Assembly: GCA_013001965.1 (NCBI GenBank)
Contig: JABDLA010000191.1
Span: 1-36,711 of the forward strand
Length of the DNA stretch: 36,711 bases
From: Flavobacteriaceae bacterium
GTDB lineage: Bacteria; Bacteroidota; Bacteroidia; Flavobacteriales; Flavobacteriaceae
Direction of reading: 5' to 3'
The notes beneath the pieces are model-generated. The model was given only the letters and a program-made list of their open reading frames with translations. It had not been told where the DNA came from and made no database searches. Shown piece by piece: positions 25,971 to 34,241 of the stretch (positions are counted from its first letter, which is position 1; every line of letters begins with the position of its first letter). Both the position numbers and the translations under genes were made by a program.

Positions 25971-27932
25971 TTAATTTTTGGTTTTATCTAATAGTGCTTT
26001 GGCAAATTTAACCATTTGCCAATTATGATGGGTCTTGGCTTCCTCTAAATTTTTTAAACATGCTTCATTGCAGGATTTTAACATTTCTAAATACTGAAAG
26101 GCGTTCATTCGCAACTCAAAATTATAGGATGGAGCGGTGTAATCGATCAACTCATTCTTGTAGCTTTCCTTAAGATCCGGATTAAATTCGGGCGTAACAA
26201 TGGCAAGCAGCAACCATAATAAACGAACATTTTTATGATGCAGCCCATGAATATGCTCGGTTTGCTTCAGGTATTCTACGCGGCCTACTTTAAAGTTATT
26301 CCAGAGATTGAATAAAGCATTTTCAATGGTGATATAAGATGGGTCCTTTAATAGGGTTTCATATTCTGATTTTAGATCGGAAGGGATCTTCTTAAGATGC
26401 ATTGCTATGGCTTGCCTGACCTTAGTGCTGCTTCTGAACACCTCGGCGGTGATCTTTGAAGGATCCTGAGCAATGACTTTTGATTTTGCTTCATCGGAAA
26501 TACCTGAAAGCAAATAATCCTTGCATTTTGAGGTTTCAACTTCGCAATCAACCATTAAATACTCCTGAATAAAGGTTGAATTGTGTTTTAAGGCATCCAT
26601 GGCGCGTTCCATTGGGAATTCGACCTGTTTTAGCCAAACGTCTGTAAAAGCAGTGAGATCCTGTTCGGAAACACGTTCAATTTCATAAATAAAGTCCCCG
26701 GTACTGACGTTTTTGAAAGCATATTTTTCCAAATAGTTTATGATGCCGGTTTGAAAAGCATAATCGCCAACCAACTCACGAAGCATATAAAGTGTCCATG
26801 CACCTTTCTGATAAAAGGTAAGACTGCTTGAATTTGGATCCAGCAAAGCTGTGCTGCCACCATTGATGTCCTGCTGATTCAGTTGCTGCGCCGATTCGTA
26901 TAGTTTCCAATAAAAATGATTGTTCCCGAACAAATGCCGTTCGGCTAAGAGTGCATAATAGGTCGCAAAGCCTTCCTGAAGCCAATGATGCTTACCCGAA
27001 ACTTCGGTAACTAAATTCCCAAACCATTGATGTGCCAACTCATGCGCATTCACATGGACATAACTATTATCGGTAAATCCAATGGAATCAATTACAAAAC
27101 TATCAGAGAATATGGTCGTTCCGGTATTTTCCATGCCTGCATATAAAAAGTCATGTACCGGAATTTGCTTATAATTTTGCCAGGGATAAGAGACGCCTAT
27201 TTCACGTTCAAGGAAATCGAACATCGCCCTGCTATAGCGATAAGTTGGTTCAAATTTCATGGAATCCTGCGGATAATAATACATCTCTAATGGAACCCCT
27301 GATTCTGATTTGACCACCTTTTTATTGTATTTCCCAACGACAATGGCCAGTAAATAGCTGCTCATGGGATCACGCATATCATAAAACCAGCTCCTCAACC
27401 CTATTTCTGAATTTTGCGATCGAATTAGTTTTCCGTTTGCAATGACTTCATATTCTGATGGTGCATTAATCATCAGGTCAAATTCTATCTTATCATTCAT
27501 ATCATCAATGCTTGGCAACCAATGGCTTGTATATTTGCCCTGGCCTTGGGTCCAAACCTGATTTGGAGCATCATCATTCCATCCTACGAAATACATCGCT
27601 TGTTTTGGTTGCGTCTTAAAAGCTATACCAATACTATTATTTTTATTCTTATTTAATGATTGCCGGATGATTAGGCGCATGGAATCGTATTCAAAATTTA
27701 CCAAGCGACCATTTAATCGTACCCTTTCAATAGTCATGTTTCTGGCGTCGAGAAAGATGGAATCTGTATCCTGGAGCAGATCGAAAGTATAAATTACCTG
27801 TCCTTCAACACTGCCTTGATCCGGTTCAATATTGATTTCGGCAGCTGCGTGCTTGAAATCAACGAAATCCGTTTGCTGAGCATGGTTCTTTAATGCTAAG
27901 AGGATAATAAGAAAACTGAATAAATTCTTCAT
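25971..27932 (-). CDS. Secreted M1-family aminopeptidase
   Basis: The 653-residue protein has a signal peptide (about residues 1-19, ending N-H-A-Q). The M1 gluzincin catalytic core has all key parts: G266-M-E-N substrate loop, zinc motif H297-E-L-A-H301 and E320 in W-L-Q-E-G-F-A-T-Y. It removes N-terminal amino acids from peptides in the periplasm, with an N-terminal beta-sandwich domain (about residues 22-210) and an M1-type helical C-terminal part. Compare the fusion protein at 6641-9472, which resembles this layout but lacks the motif. The 76-base gap to recG holds both promoters; on this strand a TTATTTTG at 27965-27958 is one base away from the -7 consensus. Confidence 0.94.
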   Translation of the reverse strand: MKNLFSFLIILLALKNHAQQTDFVDFKHAAAEINIEPDQGSVEGQVIYTFDLLQDTDSIFLDARNMTIERVRLNGRLVNFEYDSMRLIIRQSLNKNKNNSIGIAFKTQPKQAMYFVGWNDDAPNQVWTQGQGKYTSHWLPSIDDMNDKIEFDLMINAPSEYEVIANGKLIRSQNSEIGLRSWFYDMRDPMSSYLLAIVVGKYNKKVVKSESGVPLEMYYYPQDSMKFEPTYRYSRAMFDFLEREIGVSYPWQNYKQIPVHDFLYAGMENTGTTIFSDSFVIDSIGFTDNSYVHVNAHELAHQWFGNLVTEVSGKHHWLQEGFATYYALLAERHLFGNNHFYWKLYESAQQLNQQDINGGSTALLDPNSSSLTFYQKGAWTLYMLRELVGDYAFQTGIINYLEKYAFKNVSTGDFIYEIERVSEQDLTAFTDVWLKQVEFPMERAMDALKHNSTFIQEYLMVDCEVETSKCKDYLLSGISDEAKSKVIAQDPSKITAEVFRSSTKVRQAIAMHLKKIPSDLKSEYETLLKDPSYITIENALFNLWNNFKVGRVEYLKQTEHIHGLHHKNVRLLWLLLAIVTPEFNPDLKESYKNELIDYTAPSYNFELRMNAFQYLEMLKSCNEACLKNLEEAKTHHNWQMVKFAKALLDKTKN

Positions 27933-27974
27933 AGGTTATGAATAGCAAACGCTGCGCCAAAATAATAATTATAC

Positions 27975-28004
27975 TTGTCATTAGTCTTAAAAGAATTAAT
28001 TTAG
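27975..28004 (+). promoter_or_regulatory. Probable recG promoter, perhaps leaderless
   Basis: TTG (27975-27977), 19 bases, then TAATTTAG (27997-28004) fits the Bacteroidota promoter with one mismatch. The usual start would fall at about 28009, which is the ATG itself, so recG mRNA may have no leader. Confidence 0.45.
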
Positions 28005-28008
28005 TTCA

Positions 28009-30114
28009 ATGAATCCGAATTTCCTTCAAACGCCTATCGATTACCTTAAAGGTGTGGGGCCAAATCGTGCTGATTTGCTTCGCAAGGAATTGGGAATTCA
28101 TACCTTCCAGGATCTGTTAAACCTGTTTCCTCATCGCTACATAGACCGCACTCAATATTATAAGATAAGTCAATTACAACCCAATTCGTCTGACGTTCAG
28201 ATCATAGGCAAGATCACTGACCTTCATGAAGTTACGCAAAAAAGAGGCAAGCGATTGGTTGCCACTTTTGAGGACGATACAGGAACTATGGAGTTGGTAT
28301 GGTTCAGAGGGCACAAATGGATCAGGGATGGACTCAAATTAGAGACACCCTACGTGATCTTTGGAAAAACAAACCTGTTTAACCGAAAATATAATATGCC
28401 ACATCCGGAGATGGAATTGCTCGAGGATCATAAGCAAAACTTACGATCGGCTATGCAGGCTGTTTATCCTTCAACGGAAAAATTATCAAACAGAGGGGTC
28501 ACCAATAGGGTTATTGCCAAAATTATGCAACAGCTCTTTAGGGAAACCAAAGGGAAATTTGCCGAAACCCTTTCGAACGATCTGATAAACGACCTCAAAT
28601 TGATCACAAAAAGTGAGGCCTTGTTCAATATTCATTTCCCAAAAAACCAGCAACTCCTCGCAAAGGCACAATTCCGACTCAAATTTGAAGAATTATTCTA
28701 TATCCAACTCCAGTTAATTTTAAAAAATCTGATCCATAAATCGAAGATCAAGGGCTTTCCTTTTAAAACTGTCGGATCACTTTTCAATACCTTTTATAAA
28801 AAACATTTACCCTTCGAATTAACCAACGCCCAGAAGCGGGTCATTAAAGAAATCCGGCAGGATTTAGGGAGCAATGCCCAAATGAACCGATTATTGCAAG
28901 GAGACGTGGGTTCGGGAAAGACCATAGTTGCCCTAATGTCAATGTTAATAGGGCTTGACAACGGTTTCCAAGCCTGCTTAATGGCTCCGACTGAAATTTT
29001 GTCAGTCCAGCATTACAACAGTTTAGTTGATTATTGTAAACAATTGAATATCAGTATAAAACTATTAACCGGTTCAACTAAAACTTTAGAAAGACGAGAA
29101 ATTCACGAATCTCTGGAAAATGGCGATTTAAACATCCTAATTGGCACCCATGCCCTACTCGAAGAAAAGGTAAAATTTAAAAATTTAGGGCTGGCCATAA
29201 TTGACGAGCAACATCGTTTTGGGGTGGCCCAACGCTCTAAACTTTGGAAAAAAAATACCTCTCCTCCACACATCCTCGTCATGACTGCAACACCGATTCC
29301 AAGAACTCTGGCCATGTCGGTTTATGGCGACCTTGATATTTCAATAATCGATGAATTACCAGCCGGTAGAAAACCGATCAAGACAGTACATCGATATGAT
29401 AATAACCGACTGAAGGTATTTCGTTTCATGAGAGACGAGATTGCTAAAGGCCGACAAATATATATAGTGTATCCGCTTATTCAGGAGAGCGAAACCATGG
29501 ATTATAAAGATCTTATGGACGGATATGCCAGTATAGAGCGCGAATTTCCCAAGCCTGACTACCAGATCTCTATTGTTCATGGCAGAATGAAATCTGCCGA
29601 TAAGGACTATGAGATGCAGCGTTTTGCCAAAGGCGAGACACAAATCATGGTAGCCACCACCGTTATTGAGGTTGGCGTAGATATCTCAAACGCGACCGTT
29701 ATGATCATTGAAAGCGCTGAACGTTTTGGCTTATCGCAACTACATCAGCTTCGCGGCCGTGTTGGACGTGGTGCCGAACAGAGCTATTGCATACTCATGA
29801 CCAGTCATAAACTAAGTAATGACAGCAAAATAAGGCTGGAAACCATGGTAAATACCAATGACGGCTTTGAAATTGCCGAGGTTGACCTCAAGCTCAGAGG
29901 TCCGGGTGATCTTATGGGAACTCAGCAAAGCGGCGTTTTGAACTTAAAGATCGCCAATATCGTTAAGGACAAGGACATTTTAGCGCAGGCCAGATATCAC
30001 GCTAAAAAAATTCTAAGCTCCGATCCGAAATTAGAACAGAGTGAACATAAAGTACTTTCAGAAACCTATAGACAAATGGGTAAATACAAAAACATCTGGA
30101 ATTATATCAGTTAA
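28009..30114 (+). CDS. recG: ATP-dependent DNA helicase RecG
   Basis: RecG reverses stalled replication forks and remodels branched DNA. The 701-residue length matches the family. An N-terminal wedge/OB-fold domain (about residues 1-230) is followed by the helicase motor: Walker A G298-D-V-G-S-G-K304-T, D399-E-Q-H402 box, T-A-T-P-I-P-R-T-L, and the late R-G-R-V-G-R-G motif VI. The C-terminal T-R-G-like part ends normally. It is divergent from the aminopeptidase and separated from the next gene by 285 bases. Confidence 0.96.
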   Translation: MNPNFLQTPIDYLKGVGPNRADLLRKELGIHTFQDLLNLFPHRYIDRTQYYKISQLQPNSSDVQIIGKITDLHEVTQKRGKRLVATFEDDTGTMELVWFRGHKWIRDGLKLETPYVIFGKTNLFNRKYNMPHPEMELLEDHKQNLRSAMQAVYPSTEKLSNRGVTNRVIAKIMQQLFRETKGKFAETLSNDLINDLKLITKSEALFNIHFPKNQQLLAKAQFRLKFEELFYIQLQLILKNLIHKSKIKGFPFKTVGSLFNTFYKKHLPFELTNAQKRVIKEIRQDLGSNAQMNRLLQGDVGSGKTIVALMSMLIGLDNGFQACLMAPTEILSVQHYNSLVDYCKQLNISIKLLTGSTKTLERREIHESLENGDLNILIGTHALLEEKVKFKNLGLAIIDEQHRFGVAQRSKLWKKNTSPPHILVMTATPIPRTLAMSVYGDLDISIIDELPAGRKPIKTVHRYDNNRLKVFRFMRDEIAKGRQIYIVYPLIQESETMDYKDLMDGYASIEREFPKPDYQISIVHGRMKSADKDYEMQRFAKGETQIMVATTVIEVGVDISNATVMIIESAERFGLSQLHQLRGRVGRGAEQSYCILMTSHKLSNDSKIRLETMVNTNDGFEIAEVDLKLRGPGDLMGTQQSGVLNLKIANIVKDKDILAQARYHAKKILSSDPKLEQSEHKVLSETYRQMGKYKNIWNYIS

Positions 30115-30365
30115 ATTGCAGGCAGTAAATGGTAAGGATAGTAGTGAGAATTCTGATGAACTATTTTTAATTTTTTTTTAAGGCTTCCCTAAGGTAAATG
30201 TCAGATTAAGAGGTCATCTTAAGGCTAAAACGCCCTCAAAGTGCTGATTTTCAAAGCTAATTAGACTTTCAACCGTTGAAAATATACTTTCGTCGAGAAG
30301 CAGGTCACTTCATCGTTTTTTTTACAAAATCAACGAATTAATTCTCTGTTTTTAAAGCACTGCCA
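30115..30365. other. Intergenic region between recG and a lipoprotein gene
   Basis: No ORF, tRNA or clear hairpin terminator was found in this stretch. A T-rich run (30163-30180) follows recG without a strong stem before it. A 15-base palindrome lies at 30267-30281 and a -7 promoter element follows at 30366. The region is long for this compact neighbourhood, so control elements or a short RNA are possible. Confidence 0.4.
30267..30281. repeat. Perfect 7+1+7 palindrome, possible operator
   Basis: TTTCAAC and GTTGAAA face each other around a single C. It lies about 90 bases upstream of the -7 element of the lipoprotein gene. A one-base loop is too tight for an RNA hairpin terminator, so a protein-binding site is likelier. 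Chance is possible in AT-rich DNA. Confidence 0.35.
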
Positions 30366-30373
30366 TAGATTTG
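30366..30373 (+). promoter_or_regulatory. -7 promoter element of the orphan lipoprotein gene
   Basis: TAGATTTG matches TAnnTTTG exactly. The region 19-21 bases upstream has no TTG, so the -33 element is weak. Transcription would start near 30378, about 22 bases before the ATG at 30400. Confidence 0.5.
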
Positions 30374-30399
30374 ACCCGTTAACCCCAATTGACAAAAAA

Positions 30400-31515
30400 A
30401 TGAAAAAGCCTATTTATGTATTAATTGTACTCGCCTTTGTATTGTCTGGCTGTTCTAAAGACGTTATAGACAATCCAATTACCAATAAAGATATTGCGAC
30501 CATAGATTTGAAATACGCTGAAGCTGATACTCAGTCAAGAGCCAATTCAAATCAAGAGCTGAATATTCCAATGGATCCCAACGTTTGTTTCAGAACTCAG
30601 CTGTTAGACTCTAAATTGGAAACCAAGGGATATGCCGATTTCGCCTTAGTAGAAGGTGATATCGTAATCACATTTAAAACCGATGGCTATTGGAAATTGG
30701 TTGAAAGTTATTTAGACGTTATTGAATGTACAGGTGCCGATTTTCCGCTTGACGCGAATGGCAATCCTGATATGTCAGTATTTAAATATTCTTCTTATCA
30801 TAAAAACCCTGTTAAGCGTGTCGATTACTTCTTAGACCAAGATGATATCTCTAATTCAATGTGTTTCGCTGCCTTTGCAAAAATTGCGGACTCCTATGGT
30901 AATACAATGGATGTTTGGGCACATGGCTGGGAAATGTATACACCGGCTTATCAAAAAGGATGTTTACCTGATGAAATTGAAGGTAATTTTGAAGATGCAT
31001 GTTCAGAAGCTAGTGATATTGAATTTTATATTCCGCTTCAATCAAGTACTTCAGGTGTTTATCCTGTAGCCGGAACTAGTGCCGATTCAGTAGTGCTCAA
31101 AAGCAATGATCCAACGTCTGAAGGTTATGTCGACATCGATCTTATCTTTAGTGAAATCCCTAATAACTTTAAAGATGCTGCAATAAGTATATCGTTCTAT
31201 GATCTTGATCTCTATACCGATATTATCGAATCAAATGGAAGAGTGATCAGTTTTGCAGAATCGTTTACTTTGAGAGACATTAACGGTAACATTCTTGCTG
31301 TTCTTGACGGATCACATTCTGAAGATGGCGAGTTTGTATGGAACTTCGATCTTCCGGATGATATTTTCAATGGAAATACCTTAATACTTCGAACAACCTT
31401 TACTGCAAATCTTGAATTGCTTGAAGGCAATGAAATCCAGGTAACGAATACCGCCGAAGAATTATTTGAAGTATCCATCTGTGGAAAAAAAGCAACAGGT
31501 GTAGATATACAATAA
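30400..31515 (+). CDS. Lipoprotein of unknown function
   Basis: The 371-residue protein has a lipobox L-S-G-C18 after a short basic and hydrophobic start, so it is probably attached to the outer or inner membrane. The remainder is rich in D, N, S, T and alternating beta sequence, like a pair of extracellular beta-sandwich domains (about residues 50-200 and 205-360). Several cysteines (in N-V-C-F, I-E-C-T, S-M-C-F, G-C-L-P, D-A-C-S and S-I-C-G) could form disulfides. The second domain, with Y-V-D-I-D-L and S-I-S-F-Y-D-L-D-L, recalls choice-of-anchor-type surface proteins, but I recognise no family. The gene stands alone, with its own promoter and terminator. Confidence 0.75.
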   Translation: MKKPIYVLIVLAFVLSGCSKDVIDNPITNKDIATIDLKYAEADTQSRANSNQELNIPMDPNVCFRTQLLDSKLETKGYADFALVEGDIVITFKTDGYWKLVESYLDVIECTGADFPLDANGNPDMSVFKYSSYHKNPVKRVDYFLDQDDISNSMCFAAFAKIADSYGNTMDVWAHGWEMYTPAYQKGCLPDEIEGNFEDACSEASDIEFYIPLQSSTSGVYPVAGTSADSVVLKSNDPTSEGYVDIDLIFSEIPNNFKDAAISISFYDLDLYTDIIESNGRVISFAESFTLRDINGNILAVLDGSHSEDGEFVWNFDLPDDIFNGNTLILRTTFTANLELLEGNEIQVTNTAEELFEVSICGKKATGVDIQ

Positions 31516-31550
31516 AAATTGATTTTAATCCTACTAACTAAACATAAATA

Positions 31551-31581
31551 GAAAGCCGGCTAATGCCGGCTTTCGCTTTTT
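31551..31581 (+). terminator. Intrinsic terminator of the orphan lipoprotein gene
   Basis: GAAAGCCGGC (31551-31560) pairs perfectly with GCCGGCTTTC (31565-31574) around the loop TAAT, and is followed by GCTTTTT. It lies about 35 bases past the stop and serves the forward strand. Confidence 0.85.
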
Positions 31582-31612
31582 AAAAAATAAAGCCCAACCT
31601 TTCGGCCGGGCT
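31582..31612 (-). terminator. Intrinsic terminator of the DUF2911 gene
   Basis: On the reverse strand AGCCCGGCC (31612-31604), a GAAA tetraloop and GGTTGGGCT (31599-31591) form a nine-pair stem with two G-U pairs, followed by TTATTTTTT. In the forward transcript the two wobble pairs become A-C mismatches, so the hairpin favours the reverse-strand RNA. It sits back to back with the forward terminator and shares its A/T tract. Confidence 0.8.
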
Positions 31613-31639
31613 CTACAAACAGACATAACGAGTCGTGTT

Positions 31640-32752
31640 TTAATTGATATCCTGTCCTTTTTCAAGTTTTGCAATATTGGCTTCTATGGCCGCTTTATTA
31701 CCCGGATCCGGTACACGGCTATGAGCTATCTTTAAATGCTCAAGGGCCTTGGCATAATTGCCCAATGCCGAATAAGCTCTGGCTAATCCGTAATCCGTTG
31801 GCCAGGTATCCTTATTTTTTTCAGCATTCATCTTAAAAACTTCAAATGCTTTATCATTCATTCCATTAGCAATTAAATTACGTCCATATTGATGTGTTTC
31901 AAATATTGTCGCATTTGGCATATATGCATCCATCATCTCTAAAGCTTCTTGTTGTTTGCCCATTTTATTTAAAATACCAGCTTTGATCTGCGTATTATTA
32001 AAATTTTGCTGACTGAAGAACTGTCCGGCTATTGCCGCATCGATCCAACCCAATGCTTCATTCAGATCGCCGCCATTATTTAATGAGAAATTAGCAGCAT
32101 TTTCCCAAGTCTGACGATTAAATCCCGGTTGATCCTGCAATTTATTCCTAATGTCAGCAAGTACAACATCCGTAACGTTTACCTCTACTTTAAACGGGAT
32201 TTGTTTTTTTTCCCAATTCAAAACAGCCGTTGCAGAATTGGCAGTGACATCAATAAAATTATAAGTCAGTTGTTCTACATGAGGTATGGCTTTTGTTTGC
32301 ACATCCACTCTAGCGACATCATCAGCCGGATCGTAGAAAAATGAACCCCATGATGTATGATTCTTCGAAAAAATAACGGTTGCGCCGCCATCTTCTTTTA
32401 CAACGATATGCAGTCCGTATTTCCCAGCCGGAATTGCTTTACCTTCGACGGTAACATCATCAGTAAACTTGATGATTGTATTTTCATTGGCCCCGGCGCG
32501 CCATGGTGATTCAGTAGCGGTTCCAAATCCTAAATTATTCATTCCATAAGGCACAAGCTTGCCCCAAATCTCACGGCCATTGACACTTGGCCTGGAATAC
32601 GAAATGTAAATTTTAGAAATACCGACAGTCTGAGAAACAGAAGCTTTCTGGCTTCCTCTTGGAAGATCTAATTGGGCATTCGCATTAAAATTCGTGAATA
32701 AAAAAGCCACGATAAGTGTACCAAGGTACAGCATCTTGTTAAATTGTTTCAT
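31640..32752 (-). CDS. Secreted DUF2911 protein with C-terminal TPR-like repeats
   Basis: The 370-residue protein has a signal peptide (residues 1-26, ending N-A-N-A). Residues about 30-180 match DUF2911: P-R-G-S-Q-K-A-S-V-S-Q and then I-S-Y-S-R-P-S-V-N-G-R-E-I-W-G, a G-A-N-E-N-T block and G-K-Y-G-L-H-I. From about residue 195 the sequence becomes helical, with tetratricopeptide-like repeats (A-L-G-W-I-D-A-A, G-K-Q-Q-E-A-L-E, G-L-A-R-A-Y-S-A-L-G-N). The function of the domain is unknown to me; TPR repeats suggest protein binding in the periplasm. A 159-base upstream gap separates it from the TlpA-like gene on the same strand; I see no confident promoter there. Confidence 0.88.
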   Translation of the reverse strand: MKQFNKMLYLGTLIVAFLFTNFNANAQLDLPRGSQKASVSQTVGISKIYISYSRPSVNGREIWGKLVPYGMNNLGFGTATESPWRAGANENTIIKFTDDVTVEGKAIPAGKYGLHIVVKEDGGATVIFSKNHTSWGSFFYDPADDVARVDVQTKAIPHVEQLTYNFIDVTANSATAVLNWEKKQIPFKVEVNVTDVVLADIRNKLQDQPGFNRQTWENAANFSLNNGGDLNEALGWIDAAIAGQFFSQQNFNNTQIKAGILNKMGKQQEALEMMDAYMPNATIFETHQYGRNLIANGMNDKAFEVFKMNAEKNKDTWPTDYGLARAYSALGNYAKALEHLKIAHSRVPDPGNKAAIEANIAKLEKGQDIN

Positions 32753-32911
32753 CTGATTAAATTTTTAGAGTTAGTCAATTGTCAGATGGAATGCACCGCA
32801 TGCAATGGAGACAAAAAAGCGGATGCCTTTCAGTGAGAATTGATTAATTAGTTGTTGTTGCTTGAAATTACAACTAATCAAATTTTGAAGATTTAAATTT
32901 CTGTTAATTAA

Positions 32912-34123
32912 CTATTCGTTAAGAAGCTTTTTAACAAAGTCATCGAACTCTTTCTGGAAGGCTACATATTTCTCCCCGGTTGCCGGCCCGTTGAAGCCTG
33001 TATGGATCTTTCGCACCTCTCCTTTTTTATCGATGAAGATGGTTGTGGGATAAGACAGTACATGATTCAGCATCGGTAATTTTTCCTGAGCTTTCGTTTT
33101 ACTGGAACTGCCAATCTGCGCCAACAGTATTGGATACTCAATGTCTAATCTCTCCTTTAAGCGGTTAATGCCATTGAAGGCCTTTTCTTTGGTCTTAGCA
33201 TATTCAAAAGCCAGTGCCACAAACTCCAGGTCCTCATCTTTATGATCTCTGTAATATTGTGCATAGTATTTGCTTTCATCCAGGCAATTAGGGCACCAGG
33301 ATCCCATGATCTGTACCAAAACCACCTTGTCTTTGAAGCGTGCGTCATCCAAAGTCAGGACACGTCCTTCGGCATCAGGAAAAGCAAATGCGAATTTATC
33401 ATAACCTTCATTTAAGAAAGTAAGTGTATCCTCATGAGGTAATTCGTAGTCCGCATTTCGGTTCGCCCTAAAAGACGCTTTATAATGGTTTCCCGAATAG
33501 AAGTAGCCCTCCATTCCGGAATCCGTAGTTTCCGCAGTAAACAAAAATGCATGCGCACCGTCAAAAGCTGAAAACTTCAATGCATTGCCATCAACAATGC
33601 CTTCAAGATACCTGTAATCTCCTGTCGTTGTTCTAATGGTACCTGAAACAATATGCCCTTCCTGTTTAAAGATGCCTTTTGCAATAAACGTATTGCCATC
33701 ATCTTCGGTAAAGAGCATTTCCCAAATACCGCCCACATCTACCTCCGGCGTTTTTCCTTTATCAAATCGATCGCTTTTGTCAAACTCGGCTTTAAATGGA
33801 ACATAACGATCCAGGCTTTCTTTGATATACTGTGCATCGCTGATCTTGCCATCTGAAAATTTCCCTGCGATATAGCCTTCATATACCGGAAAATTAATGC
33901 GAATCGAATCATTGGCGTAAACAATATCGTCAACCACAATGACCTCTTCGGCGTTATAGATCTCGATCATGCTGTCATTACGAACCTTAAAATTGAATGC
34001 CAGTAATTCCCCATCCTGAACTTCGAGCAAGGCTCTGTAATTTCCTTGCATAAGTGTGGTGTGTTCCTCTTTTGCACAGGAAGTGAAAAGAAATATAACC
34101 AGGAAGTACATTAAATATCGCAT
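32912..34123 (-). CDS. TlpA/thioredoxin-like lipoprotein
   Basis: The 403-residue protein has a lipobox F-T-S-C16. Residues about 240-400 are a TlpA/AhpC-type thioredoxin domain with W-C277-P-N-C280, a cis-Pro-like Y-P-T-T-I-F-I-D and a conserved G-S-S-S-K block. It would reduce or exchange disulfides of secreted proteins at the membrane. The part before it (about residues 20-230) is beta-rich with no cysteine-pair motif and may be a binding domain for clients or ligands, similar in plan to other Bacteroidota TlpA-like lipoproteins with an N-terminal DUF. It is divergent from pheT with a 118-base gap; no reverse-strand promoter could be recognised. Confidence 0.9.
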   Translation of the reverse strand: MRYLMYFLVIFLFTSCAKEEHTTLMQGNYRALLEVQDGELLAFNFKVRNDSMIEIYNAEEVIVVDDIVYANDSIRINFPVYEGYIAGKFSDGKISDAQYIKESLDRYVPFKAEFDKSDRFDKGKTPEVDVGGIWEMLFTEDDGNTFIAKGIFKQEGHIVSGTIRTTTGDYRYLEGIVDGNALKFSAFDGAHAFLFTAETTDSGMEGYFYSGNHYKASFRANRNADYELPHEDTLTFLNEGYDKFAFAFPDAEGRVLTLDDARFKDKVVLVQIMGSWCPNCLDESKYYAQYYRDHKDEDLEFVALAFEYAKTKEKAFNGINRLKERLDIEYPILLAQIGSSSKTKAQEKLPMLNHVLSYPTTIFIDKKGEVRKIHTGFNGPATGEKYVAFQKEFDDFVKKLLNE

Positions 34124-34211
34124 AGATTCATTTTTTGAAGGTCATTCGAAATAACAACATTTTTCTTACAATAAAAAAGAAATTAGCATTTCTATAAACC
34201 CTTAGTATTAT

Positions 34212-34219
34212 TATATTTG
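34212..34219 (+). promoter_or_regulatory. -7 promoter element of pheT
   Basis: TATATTTG matches TAnnTTTG exactly. A clear -33 TTG is missing 19-21 bases upstream. Transcription would begin near 34224, about 18 bases before the ATG at 34242. No attenuator or T-box is visible, which is expected from so short a leader. Confidence 0.5.
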
Positions 34220-34241
34220 TGCCTATACTGAAGAACAGCGA

